From the NCBI GenBank assembly GCA_035526585.1, contig DATLCC010000058.1, forward strand, positions 1-28,345: DNA of 28,345 bases, in the 5' to 3' direction. The notes under the pieces were generated by a model that ran no database searches, was not told where the DNA came from, and saw nothing but the letters and a program-made list of their open reading frames with translations. The translations under genes were made by a program, and so were the position numbers. Source of the stretch: JAJPHT01 sp035526585. Its GTDB lineage: Archaea > Thermoplasmatota > SW-10-69-26 > JACQPN01 > JAJPHT01. Positions 21,829 through 28,345 of the stretch are shown here, one piece after another (within the stretch, counting starts at the first letter, position 1; each line of letters starts with the position of its first letter).

Positions 21829-23409
21829 TCAGAATTCGCCCAGGCTCTTCTGCTTCCTGGGGGCGGGCTTGTCCTCCGCTTTCTTCGTCGAAGCTTTCTC
21901 GGGCGCCTTGGCCGCCTTCTTGCTCGGCTTCTTGGCCGCCGCCTCTTCCGGAGCGTCCTCGTCCTCGTCCGTCGCGACGACGACCGCCGAAGGCGCGTCC
22001 TCGTCTTCCTCCTCGATGTCGGAGGAGCCGAGGTCGAAGCGCCCGAACGCGCCCCCGCTCCCTTCGCGAAGCGAGCGCGCGGGCACGCCGTACGTCCGCG
22101 CGCCCGTCTCGAGGAGCTTCTTCACCTCGGCGCTCGTGGCTTTCGTCTCGAGGAGGAACGCGAGCTCGTCGGCGTCCAGCTCGAACTGCCACGCGGCCCA
22201 CGCGGCGAACGCATCGTCCTCCTTCATGAGCGCGCGCATGTACGGGAAGATGTCCTGCCAGGCGCGCCGCGCGCTCGTGTGCAGCACGGCGCCCACCTTC
22301 GTCGCGGTGCGCTTGCGCAACTCGCGGACGCCCTTGAAGCTGGACTGGCGGCGAAGCCACGAGGGGAACTGGAACCGCGCGCCGCTGGGGCGCTCGCGCT
22401 TCGCGACCGCGACGCCACCCGTCATGAGCTCCGTCGCGTACGACCAGAGCCCGTACTGCTGGCGGCGCTGCACGCGGCCGAGGAAAAGCGAAGCCTTGGA
22501 GAGCGCCGCGTACCCCTGCACGAGGTCCGCCTTGTTCGTGTACATCACGGGGAGGTTCTCGTCGATCCAGAGCGCGATGTCCTCCGGCGTCTCGTCGAGG
22601 TCCCACGCGCCTTTGCGGGCCTCGTCGAGGCTCGTGCCGTAGAACACCTTCCCCAAGAGGCCCCACACGTCGCCGCTCGTGTCGCGGCGGCCCAGCGCCT
22701 CGACGTCCTTGAGCGAGATCTCGGCGCGGCCAAGGGAGAGCGCCTGGAGGTCGTTCACCGCGCTGCGCATGTCGCCGCCGGCGCGCTCCGCGAGAAGCTT
22801 GTCGACGCCCACCTCGAGCACGATGCCCTCGGCCTTCGCGATCCTCCGCAACGCAGGCGGGATCGAGTTCGAGTGCACCTTCGTGAACTTGATCGTGCGC
22901 GCCAGCGTCTTCAGGGAGCTGTTGCGGCGCTGGAGCTCGTAGAGGTCGTTCGCGATGAGGACGATCGGCTGCTTCGCCTCGCGGATCACCTCGACGATCG
23001 CCTTCATGCCGCCGCGGTCCTCCTTGCCAAAGAGGTTGTCCGCCTCGTCGAGGACGACGAGCTGGCGGCCCGCGCTCGCGCCCCCGAAGCTGCCGTCCGC
23101 GCCGAAGGCCCGGTTGAGCGCGCCAGCTCCGGCGATCTTCTTGATGATCTCCTCGTTCCTCGTGTCCGAGGCGTTCATCTCGATGATGCCCCAGCCGAAG
23201 TCGCGGGCGAGCGCGATCGCCGCGCTCGTCTTCCCGACGCCAGGATCCCCCGCGAGGACGACGGCGCGCTCCTTGGGAGGCGTCGGCGACGCCCATTCCT
23301 CGGCCCAGGCGCGCAGCTCCTCGATCGCCTTGCCGTTGCCCACGAGGTCCTCGAGGCGGGAGGGGCGGTGCTTCTCCGCCCAGTCGAGGGGGACGGCGAC
23401 CGAGGTCAA
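21829..23409 (-). CDS. rfcL: Replication factor C large subunit (clamp loader)
   Basis: 526 residues. It loads the PCNA ring at primer ends with four RfcS subunits. RFC box II/III region: Walker A AGDPGVGKTS at 53-62, Walker B VVLDEADN at 118-125, sensor region IANDLYE, and the SRC-equivalent region reads GGDMRSAVNDLQ instead of an SRC finger, as usual for the large subunit. An acidic then Lys/Ala-rich tail (about 440-515) leads to the C-terminal PCNA-interacting motif QKSLGEF at 520-526. The start is the TTG at 23409 (MTSVAVPLDWAEKHRPS, the family N-terminus). gaaaaag on the plus strand at 23433-23439, 27 nt upstream, is a likely promoter for a leaderless mRNA. Confidence 0.95.
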   Translation of the reverse strand: MTSVAVPLDWAEKHRPSRLEDLVGNGKAIEELRAWAEEWASPTPPKERAVVLAGDPGVGKTSAAIALARDFGWGIIEMNASDTRNEEIIKKIAGAGALNRAFGADGSFGGASAGRQLVVLDEADNLFGKEDRGGMKAIVEVIREAKQPIVLIANDLYELQRRNSSLKTLARTIKFTKVHSNSIPPALRRIAKAEGIVLEVGVDKLLAERAGGDMRSAVNDLQALSLGRAEISLKDVEALGRRDTSGDVWGLLGKVFYGTSLDEARKGAWDLDETPEDIALWIDENLPVMYTNKADLVQGYAALSKASLFLGRVQRRQQYGLWSYATELMTGGVAVAKRERPSGARFQFPSWLRRQSSFKGVRELRKRTATKVGAVLHTSARRAWQDIFPYMRALMKEDDAFAAWAAWQFELDADELAFLLETKATSAEVKKLLETGARTYGVPARSLREGSGGAFGRFDLGSSDIEEEDEDAPSAVVVATDEDEDAPEEAAAKKPSKKAAKAPEKASTKKAEDKPAPRKQKSLGEF

Positions 23410-23432
23410 CGCGGCCCCATCGTGGTCCTGTT

Positions 23433-23439
23433 GAAAAAG
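23433..23439 (-). promoter_or_regulatory. TATA-like box of rfcL
   Basis: The minus-strand reading is gctttttcaac, centred 27 nt upstream of the TTG at 23409. There is no ribosome site, so a leaderless TTG start is proposed. Confidence 0.45.
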
Positions 23440-23490
23440 CTCCCGCCGCAGGTCCCGCTCGCGCGCCCCCTGCAGATCGCTGGTCGCTTT

Positions 23491-23567
23491 CGGGATCGGG
23501 ATAGGGATCGGGGGTGACGAAAGGAGCGTCCTTCGCCTTCGCCCATCCCCACCCCTATCCCGAGATC
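23491..23567. repeat. Hexamer-repeat inverted element D
   Basis: The left half cgggatcgggatagggatcg (23491-23510), then gggg, is an imperfect inverse of 23542-23567 (cccatccccacccctatccc, then gagatc). On the minus strand it reads in six-base units gatccc, tatccc, gatccc. The loop holds cgaaagga and tccttcg, which also pair. It starts 2 nt after the PrsW stop and lies upstream of the rfcL promoter. Confidence 0.6.
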
Positions 23568-23569
23568 GG

Positions 23570-24268
23570 CTAGTGATCTGCGTGAGCGTCCAGCACCGCG
23601 ACCCGCCGCATCATGCGCAGGTACGCCACGACCGCGAGCGCGGCAGCCGCAAGCGTCGCCCATCCGGTGGCGACGGCCGCGAGGGCGTTGTAGACGACGT
23701 GGATCGCGACCGCGGCCAGCACGCCCGCGAGCGCCCACCCCCACGCGCCGCCGTATCGGGCGCGCCAGATGCCGCGGCCCGCGATCGCGCTCGCGGCGCC
23801 GTGCAGCGCGACCGTGGCGATCCCCCGGTAGAGGGCCGTGACGAAGGCGCCCTGCTCGCCGCCGGTGAGGAAGGCGCTCAGGATGTAGATCGTGTTCTCG
23901 GTCGCGGCGAAGCCTAGGCCGACCGCGCCGCCGTAGATGTAGCCGTCCTCGGGCTCCGGATGGGCGTCGTCGATGAAGCGCAGGCCCAGCGCCTTGAGGA
24001 GCTCCTCGATGAGCGGCGCCAGGAGGACGACGCTCACCGAGAAGCCCGGCGCAAAGAAGGTCGCGTCGCGCAAGCGCGCATCGAAGGCGCTCTCGAGGAG
24101 GATCGCGACGATCGCAGCGCCTGTCGCTCCCCACGCGAACGCGCGCCAGAGGACGCGCCACGGCTCCCGGCGATGGCGCTCCGCGTTCCGGAGACGGACG
24201 GCGAGGATGATGGGCGGCGCGAGCGCCACCGCGAGAAGAAGGGCCAGCCGGAGGGCGTCCAGCGGCAT
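23570..24268 (-). CDS. PrsW-family intramembrane metalloprotease
   Basis: 232 residues with about seven membrane helices. The family motifs are in order: LIEELLKALGL (E88, E89, K92), GFAATENTIY (E124, N125), LHGAAS (H156) and AIHVVYNAL (H190). Together these form the CPBP/PrsW metal site, so an active membrane protease is expected. PrsW in Bacillus cleaves the anti-sigma factor RsiW; archaeal targets are unknown. The ATG at 24268 is 9 bp after the stop of the small membrane protein, so the two form an operon. Confidence 0.85.
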   Translation of the reverse strand: MPLDALRLALLLAVALAPPIILAVRLRNAERHRREPWRVLWRAFAWGATGAAIVAILLESAFDARLRDATFFAPGFSVSVVLLAPLIEELLKALGLRFIDDAHPEPEDGYIYGGAVGLGFAATENTIYILSAFLTGGEQGAFVTALYRGIATVALHGAASAIAGRGIWRARYGGAWGWALAGVLAAVAIHVVYNALAAVATGWATLAAAALAVVAYLRMMRRVAVLDAHADH

Positions 24269-24277
24269 GCGAGGTTC

Positions 24278-24463
24278 TTAGGCGGCGGCGCGGCGGCCGA
24301 GGCTCGCGAGGGTGCCGGTCACGCCGAGGCCGACGAGCACGATGCCCACCGAGTAGACGCCGACGTCGCCCCAGTTGTCGTACGTCGTGCCCATGTAGAG
24401 CCAGAAGCCGATGCCCAGGAGGAGCACGAGGAGGCTCAGCGCGGTCCAGGCGTTGAAGCGCAT
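24278..24463 (-). CDS. Small two-helix membrane protein
   Basis: 61 residues (MRFNAWTALSLLVLLLGIGF, then WLYMGTTYDNWGDVGVYSVG, then a second helix IVLVGLGVTGTLASLG and RRAAA). The ATG at 24463 has the minus-strand box cttat centred 28 nt upstream, which marks it as a leaderless start and rules out the longer Pro-rich frame. It is the first gene of the operon with PrsW. The function is unknown. Confidence 0.7.
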   Translation of the reverse strand: MRFNAWTALSLLVLLLGIGFWLYMGTTYDNWGDVGVYSVGIVLVGLGVTGTLASLGRRAAA

Positions 24464-24486
24464 ACGGCCGCGCACGCCGCGTCGGA

Positions 24487-24494
24487 GGATAAGA
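24487..24494. promoter_or_regulatory. Shared divergent promoter box
   Basis: ggataaga reads cttat on the minus strand, 28 nt from the ATG at 24463, and ataag on the plus strand, about 34 nt from the GTG at 24525. It is the only A/T-rich spot in this 61-bp divergent gap, so one element may serve both genes. Confidence 0.4.
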
Positions 24495-24524
24495 ACCTTT
24501 TGGGGGAGCGGCGGTGGCGGCGCG

Positions 24525-25775
24525 GTGCTCGTCGGGCTCGTCGTCTTCGCGGCCGTGTACGCGCTCCTGGCCATCCCGCGCCTCGGTCGCCTGCTGCGTC
24601 AGGGCGCGGCGGCCCGCTGGGGTCGGCTGGGCGAGCGCGCGCTCTCGCGCCCCGGCATCGCGATCGCGGGCGCGCTCCTTGTCGTCGCGCTCCTGCAGGT
24701 GACCCCGCGCGCCGCACTCGCCGCGATCGACTGGCGCACGCTTGCGCTCCTTCTGGGAATGATGCTCCTCGTGGCCGCGCTCGATGTCGCGAACGTGTTC
24801 GCCGTCCTCGCGAGCGCGCTCGCGCGCGTTCTGCCCACGCCACGCCGGCTCCTCGTGGGCACGATGCTCGTCGTGGCGGCGCTCTCGGCGCTCGTCCTCA
24901 ACGACGCCGTCGTGCTCCTCTTCACGCCGGTCCTCGTGCGCGCGGCGCGCGCGATGGGCGTCACCCCGATCCCGTTCCTCGTCGGCGAAGCGCTCGCGGC
25001 GAACCTCGGCAGCAGCGCGACGCCCACGGGCAATCCGCAGAACGCGCTCATCGCGAGCCACCAGGGGCTCTCGTTCCTCGCGTTCGCGGCGCCCCTCCTC
25101 CCGCTCGCGCTCCTCGGCCTCGCGATCGGCACCGGCGCATGCCTCCTCGCCTTCCGGAAGGATCTCCGCGGCGCCGCCGCGCCTGCCTCGGCACCCGAAG
25201 CGCGGATCACGAACCGCCCCATGTTCGGCATCGCGCTCGTCGCCGTCGCCCTCGCGCTCGTGGGCTTCCTCGCCGGCCCGCTCCTGCGCGCGCCGCTGTG
25301 GGCGGTCGCGCTCGGCTGCGGCGCCCTTGCGCTCGCCTCGGCGCCCGTGGCGCGCGTGTCGCCCGCGCGGCTTGCGCGCAAGGTGGACCTCGGGATCCTC
25401 GTCTTCTTCGTCGGCCTCTTCGTCCTCCTCGAGGTCGTGAAGGGCAGCGGCCTGCTCTCGCGGCTCGCCTCCGGCCTCGCCGGCGCGGGATCGGCAGGGT
25501 TCGTCGTCGTGACCGCCCTCTTGTCGAACGTCGTCTCGAACGTGCCCGCCGTCCTTCTTCTGCTGCCCACGATCACGAGCGACCACCAGGCGCTCCTCCT
25601 TGCCGCGGCGAGCACGTTCGCCGGGAACCTCACGTTCCTCGGGAGCGCGGCGACCGTCATCGTCGCCGAGACGGCGCGTCACGAAGGGAGCGACTTCAGC
25701 GTCCTCCGGTTCACGCTCGTGGGCGCGCCGGTCGCGATCCTCACGCTCGCGCTCGCGTGGATCATGCTGGGTTGA
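24525..25775 (+). CDS. ArsB/NhaD/SLC13-type anion permease
   Basis: 416 residues, 10-11 membrane helices. The ion-transporter superfamily signatures are LNDAVVLLFTPVLV (about 125-138) and the two re-entrant loops: AANLGSSATPTGNPQNALIA (about 160-179), and near the end SNVVSNVPAVLLLLPT with TFAGNLTFLGSAATVIVAE. This is the fold of arsenite permeases, CitMHS and sodium/dicarboxylate carriers; the substrate is not readable. The GTG at 24525 is chosen because it starts just before the first helix (LVGLVVFAAVYALL) and after the promoter box. The last 14 bp overlap the convergent PNGase A-like gene. Confidence 0.85.
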   Translation: MLVGLVVFAAVYALLAIPRLGRLLRQGAAARWGRLGERALSRPGIAIAGALLVVALLQVTPRAALAAIDWRTLALLLGMMLLVAALDVANVFAVLASALARVLPTPRRLLVGTMLVVAALSALVLNDAVVLLFTPVLVRAARAMGVTPIPFLVGEALAANLGSSATPTGNPQNALIASHQGLSFLAFAAPLLPLALLGLAIGTGACLLAFRKDLRGAAAPASAPEARITNRPMFGIALVAVALALVGFLAGPLLRAPLWAVALGCGALALASAPVARVSPARLARKVDLGILVFFVGLFVLLEVVKGSGLLSRLASGLAGAGSAGFVVVTALLSNVVSNVPAVLLLLPTITSDHQALLLAAASTFAGNLTFLGSAATVIVAETARHEGSDFSVLRFTLVGAPVAILTLALAWIMLG

Positions 25776-26811
25776 GCAGGAGATCGACGCTCGTCACCCA
25801 CGTCCCGCCGCCGCTCTCGACGACGAACGCGACGTCGCGATCGCCGGTGAGGAGCGGCAGGAGCGCCGCGTCGACCTCCGCGCGGTACGCCGGGATCTCG
25901 CCAACGCCCGTGTGCACGCCCGCGACGTCGGCGGCGCGCTGCTGCGTCCACCACATGCCCGGGTTCACGACCGTGTCCGCGACGACGCTCCCCGTGCCGA
26001 AGCCAACGAGCGCATACGTGTACGGCGGCGGCACGATCAGGCCGACCTCCGCGCCGTCCACGAGCACGTGGAAGACCGGATGCGCAGAGGCCGCATTCAG
26101 GTACCAGAACTCGCCGTCCGCCCCATGCCCGCTCGTGCGAACTTCCACGTGCGCGGTCGCTGCGGCGACCGCGGGGAAATGTGCGATCGTGTGGCTTTCC
26201 GAGCCCGTGCCGCCGACGTACGCCCAGCGCTGGGCGGCCACGACGGCGTCCGCGGGCGGAGCGACGAGCGCGGCGGTGGGCTCGTCGACGTAGAAGTCGA
26301 TCCGGACGGACGCGAGGATCGCGCCCACCCACGTCCCCAGGAAGAGCGAGACGTCCTGCGCCCCACCGCGCGGCAGGAGCGACGCGTACTCGGTGATGTC
26401 CTTCGTGAGCGTGAAGTCCGCGCGCGGCGTCGTCGCCTTCAGCACCTCGACGCCGCCGGAAACGCCCGTGCACGTGGCGGCGTTTCCGGCTAGTCGCGTG
26501 TCCGACGGCTCCGCCGCGGGACACGCGACGCCGCCGATCGCGACGCCCGTGAGGCGGTCCCAGGGATCGCCCTGCGGCCGGCTCTGGAAGGTGAGCACGA
26601 CGCGATCGTACTCGACGTCGGGCACGCTCATGCTCCGCGTGCGATACCCCTCGGTGAAGGAGAACCGCTCGTCAAGGAAGACCTGGACGCTCGCGACCGG
26701 CGCCGTCACCGCGGGCAAGTCGGGATCGCCCTGCTGCGGCACGAGGAGGGGCGCCGCCGCCGCGAGGGGCAGGGTGAGGACGAGCGCGGCCAGGATGCCG
26801 GCGAGCTTCAT
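25762..26811 (-). CDS. Secreted PNGase A-like protein (peptide-N-glycosidase A fold)
   Basis: 349 residues from the ATG at 26811, with a signal peptide at 1-19 (MKLAGILAALVLTLPLAAA). Residues about 60-185 match the N-terminal jelly roll of peptide-N4-(N-acetyl-glucosaminyl)asparagine amidase A: VEYDRVVLTFQSRPQGDPWD, then RLTGVAIGGV, then DFTLTKDITEYASLL, then VSLFLGTWVG and VRIDFYVDE. The second half (ATAHVEVRTSGHG, EFWYLNA, TYALVGFGTG) fits the paired jelly roll. The enzyme family releases N-glycans from glycoproteins. It would act outside the cell, where sequon-rich proteins such as 15242-17023 are found. Plant and fungal members are longer, and the catalytic residues cannot be checked here, so a lectin-like role is possible. 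Confidence 0.65.
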   Translation of the reverse strand: MKLAGILAALVLTLPLAAAAPLLVPQQGDPDLPAVTAPVASVQVFLDERFSFTEGYRTRSMSVPDVEYDRVVLTFQSRPQGDPWDRLTGVAIGGVACPAAEPSDTRLAGNAATCTGVSGGVEVLKATTPRADFTLTKDITEYASLLPRGGAQDVSLFLGTWVGAILASVRIDFYVDEPTAALVAPPADAVVAAQRWAYVGGTGSESHTIAHFPAVAAATAHVEVRTSGHGADGEFWYLNAASAHPVFHVLVDGAEVGLIVPPPYTYALVGFGTGSVVADTVVNPGMWWTQQRAADVAGVHTGVGEIPAYRAEVDAALLPLLTGDRDVAFVVESGGGTWVTSVDLLLNPA

Positions 26812-26915
26812 GGCGCCCCCATGCCGCGAGCGGGGGAAAGCCGTTCTCGTGGAGGGGTATGCGCGTGCGAGGCCGAGCTTGGGCCACCGCCGAGATGCGG
26901 CGCACATCGGAGGCT

Positions 26916-26920
26916 CCTTA
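26916..26920 (+). promoter_or_regulatory. TATA-like box of the SRPBCC gene
   Basis: cctta is centred 27 nt upstream of the ATG at 26945. There is no ribosome site; a leaderless start is proposed. Confidence 0.4.
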
Positions 26921-26944
26921 GGCCCGCCGGGCCTGCGCGCCACC

Positions 26945-27337
26945 ATGAAGACGATCGCCCAATCGGTCAAGTTCGCTGCGACGCCGGACGCGCTCTTCGA
27001 CCTGTACATGGATGCGAAGAAGCACGCCGCCGCGACGGGAGCCGAAGCCAGCATCACGCGCAAGGTCGGCGCACCCTTCACCGCGCTCGATGGGTCGATC
27101 ACGGGGCACAACCTCGCCGTCGTCCCGAAGCGCCTCGTCGTGCAGCGGTGGATCTCGAACGAGTGGGACGACGAGGAGCCCGCGTCCACGCTCGTGCTCG
27201 CGTTCTCTCCCGACGCGAACGGAGCGCGCGTCGACCTCGTGCACGCGAACGTGCCCGACGATCATGCGGCGGCGCTCGACGCCGCGTGGCACGAGAGCTA
27301 CTGGAAGCCGTGGCGCGCGTGGCTGAAGAAGAAGTGA
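26945..27337 (+). CDS. SRPBCC / AHSA1-like protein
   Basis: 130 residues. A helix-grip START-like fold of the AHSA1 (activator of Hsp90 ATPase homologue 1-like) type: opening KTIAQSVKFAATPDALFDLY, then the short MDAKKHAAATGAEASITRKV, the strand pair GSITGHNLAVVPKRLVVQRW, the segment TLVLAFSPDANGARVDLVHA, and the closing long helix AALDAAWHESYWKPWRAWLK. This is a hydrophobic-cavity fold that binds lipids or small hydrophobic molecules or acts with chaperones; archaea have no Hsp90 as the expected partner. It is a single gene with its own promoter box, reading into the structured spacer 27338-27828. Confidence 0.85.
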   Translation: MKTIAQSVKFAATPDALFDLYMDAKKHAAATGAEASITRKVGAPFTALDGSITGHNLAVVPKRLVVQRWISNEWDDEEPASTLVLAFSPDANGARVDLVHANVPDDHAAALDAAWHESYWKPWRAWLKKK

Positions 27338-27343
27338 ACGTGT

Positions 27344-27426
27344 GGCAGCGGGGCGTAGAATTCCGGGAGTGGAGGCGAGAGAAGTTGCCGCGCCCCGCTG
27401 CCGGGAGGAGGCGTTGTGGCAACTTC
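27344..27426. other. Pseudoknot-like paired region
   Basis: Stem 1: ggcagcggggcg (27344-27355) with cgccccgctgcc (27391-27402), a perfect 12 bp. Stem 2: gaagttgcc (27381-27389), inside the loop of stem 1, with ggcaacttc (27418-27426), a perfect 9 bp. Crossing pairs of this kind describe an H-type pseudoknot. A third hairpin, agagga-tagtatt-tcctct flanked by gtgtc/gacac, follows at about 27438-27473. It may be a structured RNA or the 3' UTR of the SRPBCC gene. Confidence 0.5.
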
Positions 27427-27557
27427 TGACCTTCACGTGTCGCTCGGAGAGGATAGTATTTCCTCTGACACATGTCGAACTGTACGCAAGAAGATCGAGT
27501 GAGGGGAAGGGGGGGGAGGTCGCGTGGAAAACGAAAGAAGTGATGATCGGTTCCGGA

Positions 27558-27724
27558 TCAGAGATCGTCCGTCACGAACCGCGCGATGTCCGTCGGGAAC
27601 GTCGCCACCTTCGCGCCCGCGCGCTTGAACCTTCCATCTTGGAGCCAGCAGTTCCCATTCCGCGGCTGACAATGGCCCCGGCGTGACCCATTCTCTTCCC
27701 TTCAGGGGCAGCCCGCCCCGCGAC
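27558..27724 (-). pseudogene. Decayed 3' fragment of a second sucD
   Basis: It aligns along its whole length with the 3' end of the real gene (27829-27995) and is one base shorter. It encodes AGRAAPEGKRMGHAGAIVSR, then GMGTAGSKME, then after the one-base loss (atggaaggttc against atggaggcgttc) FKRAGAKVATFPTDIARFVT, DDL and a TGA. In the first 30 codons about 17 differ from the real gene, yet only one changes the amino acid; the last 24 codons are closer and GC-rich. It lacks the first 80-90 percent of the gene, so it cannot make a working ligase subunit. Confidence 0.75.
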
Positions 27725-27788
27725 ATGGACGTGTCGCCTGTGGGCGACCGCGCGCTGCGGCGCGCTCACGTCCACTGTCGCGGGGCGG
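27713..27788. repeat. Near-perfect 21-bp inverted repeat with inner hairpins
   Basis: The left arm ccgccccgcgacatggacgt (27713-27732), then g, and the right arm 27767-27788 (cacgtccactgtcgcggggc, then gg) pair apart from a one-base insertion. The loop holds tcgcc-tgtg-ggcga (27734-27747) and a cgcgc/gcgcg hairpin. The left arm overlaps the broken 5' end of the sucD fragment, so the structure marks the breakpoint. Confidence 0.7.
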
Positions 27789-27828
27789 CGGGGAGGATCC
27801 TAACCGCCACCTCCGCGAATGGGGATCC

Positions 27829-28345
27829 TTAGAGGTCGTCCGTCACAAAGCGCGCGATGTCCGTCGGGAACGTCGCGACCTTGGCACCAGCGCGCTTGAA
27901 CGCCTCCATCTTGGAAGCGGCGGTGCCCATGCCGCGGCTGACGATCGCACCCGCGTGGCCCATGCGCTTGCCTTCGGGCGCCGCGCGCCCCGCGATGTAC
28001 GCATACACGGGCTTCTTCACGTTCTTCTTGACGTACGCGGCTGCTTCCTCTTCCGCGGTGCCGCCGATCTCGCCCACGAGGACGATGGCGTCGGTCTTGG
28101 GATCCGCGTTGAAGATCTCGAGCGCGTCGATGAAGTTCGTGCCGTTCACGGGGTCGCCGCCAAGGCCGAGCACGCCGCTCTGACCGACCTTCTGCTCGCT
28201 GAGTGCGTTCACGATCTCGTAGGTGAGCGTGCCGCTGCGCGAGGCGATGCCGACGTTGCCGGGGCGGAAGATCTTGTTGGGCAGGATGCCGATCTTGCAC
28301 TTCTCCTTGGGGTTCGCCATGCCCGGGCAGTTGGGCCCGAGGACG
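27829..28345 (-). CDS. sucD: Succinyl-CoA ligase (ADP/GDP-forming) alpha subunit, C-terminal part
   Basis: The gene runs off the right edge. The frame continues upstream of an internal ATG at 28320 with VLGPNCPGMANPKEKCKIGI, the conserved GPNCPG segment of SucD, so the ATG is not the start. The visible part is the CoA-ligase domain: ASRSGTLTYEIVNAL, GLGGDPVNGTNFIDALEIF, VLVGEIGGTAEEEAA, and the phosphohistidine segment GKRMGHAGAIVSRGMGTA. The enzyme interconverts succinyl-CoA and succinate with formation of ATP or GTP; the beta subunit gene is expected just outside the window. The last codons FVTDDL are duplicated in the fragment at 27558-27724. Confidence 0.93.
   Translation of the reverse strand, partial: VLGPNCPGMANPKEKCKIGILPNKIFRPGNVGIASRSGTLTYEIVNALSEQKVGQSGVLGLGGDPVNGTNFIDALEIFNADPKTDAIVLVGEIGGTAEEEAAAYVKKNVKKPVYAYIAGRAAPEGKRMGHAGAIVSRGMGTAASKMEAFKRAGAKVATFPTDIARFVTDDL

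Noticed and set aside
28320..28345. ATG at 28318-28320 as the start of sucD
   Set aside because: The frame continues upstream with the conserved GPNCPG motif; the gene is cut by the window edge.

Overview
The window reads as a high-GC archaeal chromosome segment, most likely from a GC-rich Thermoplasmatota-type lineage. The archaeal markers are a replication factor C large subunit ending in a PCNA-binding motif, a DRG-type GTPase with a TGS domain, a TrmB-family regulator, a tandem winged-helix regulator, a PGF-CTERM-like surface protein, and many start codons with an A/T-rich box 26-31 nt upstream, as expected for leaderless archaeal transcripts. The lineage itself is inferred from gene content. 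No rRNA, tRNA, insertion sequence or CRISPR array was seen.

Layout. 1-104: 5' end of a LeuC/homoaconitase large subunit (minus strand). 105-834: no convincing gene. 882-2843: three consecutive secreted proteins, two with tandem PPC-like domains and one very short, all ending in the same tail GPPGQGCRPAC. 2914-7086: a polytopic membrane Ser/Thr kinase, then a TrmB regulator fused to two PAS domains. 7019-8870: a small membrane protein and a homocitrate/isopropylmalate synthase (minus). 8992-11349: a Na/Pi-type symporter translationally coupled to a double UspA protein, then a small unknown protein. 11372-14229: a winged-helix gene with a broken 5' end, an amino-acid permease, and gene remnants. 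14230-15036: an Lrp/AsnC ligand-domain protein and a membrane protein in one operon. 15242-18242: two exported Ig-like or carboxypeptidase-regulatory-like proteins, then threonine dehydratase. 18307-19212: an anchored acidic/proline-rich repeat protein. 19209-21301: a tandem winged-helix regulator and the DRG GTPase. 21279-24463: two small proteins, RfcL, a PrsW-like protease and a small membrane protein. 24525-27337: an ArsB/SLC13-like permease, a PNGase A-like secreted protein and an AHSA1/SRPBCC protein. 27338-28345: a structured spacer with a decayed second sucD 3' end, then the real sucD (partial).

Two metabolic themes recur: branched-chain or lysine amino-acid synthesis (LeuC/HacA-like, homocitrate/isopropylmalate synthase, threonine dehydratase, a stand-alone Lrp sensor domain, an amino-acid permease) and the cell surface (PPC proteins, PGF-CTERM protein, repeat protein, PNGase A-like enzyme).

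The strongest candidates for something undescribed are (i) the shared GPPGQGCRPAC tail on three neighbouring secreted proteins; (ii) a set of intergenic elements made of degenerate hexanucleotide repeats folded as inverted repeats (148-190, 15112-15193, 20011-20122, 23491-23567), two of which share a 22-bp sequence next to promoters; and (iii) the spacer at 27338-27828, with pseudoknot-like pairing and a frameshifted sucD fragment of mosaic origin.
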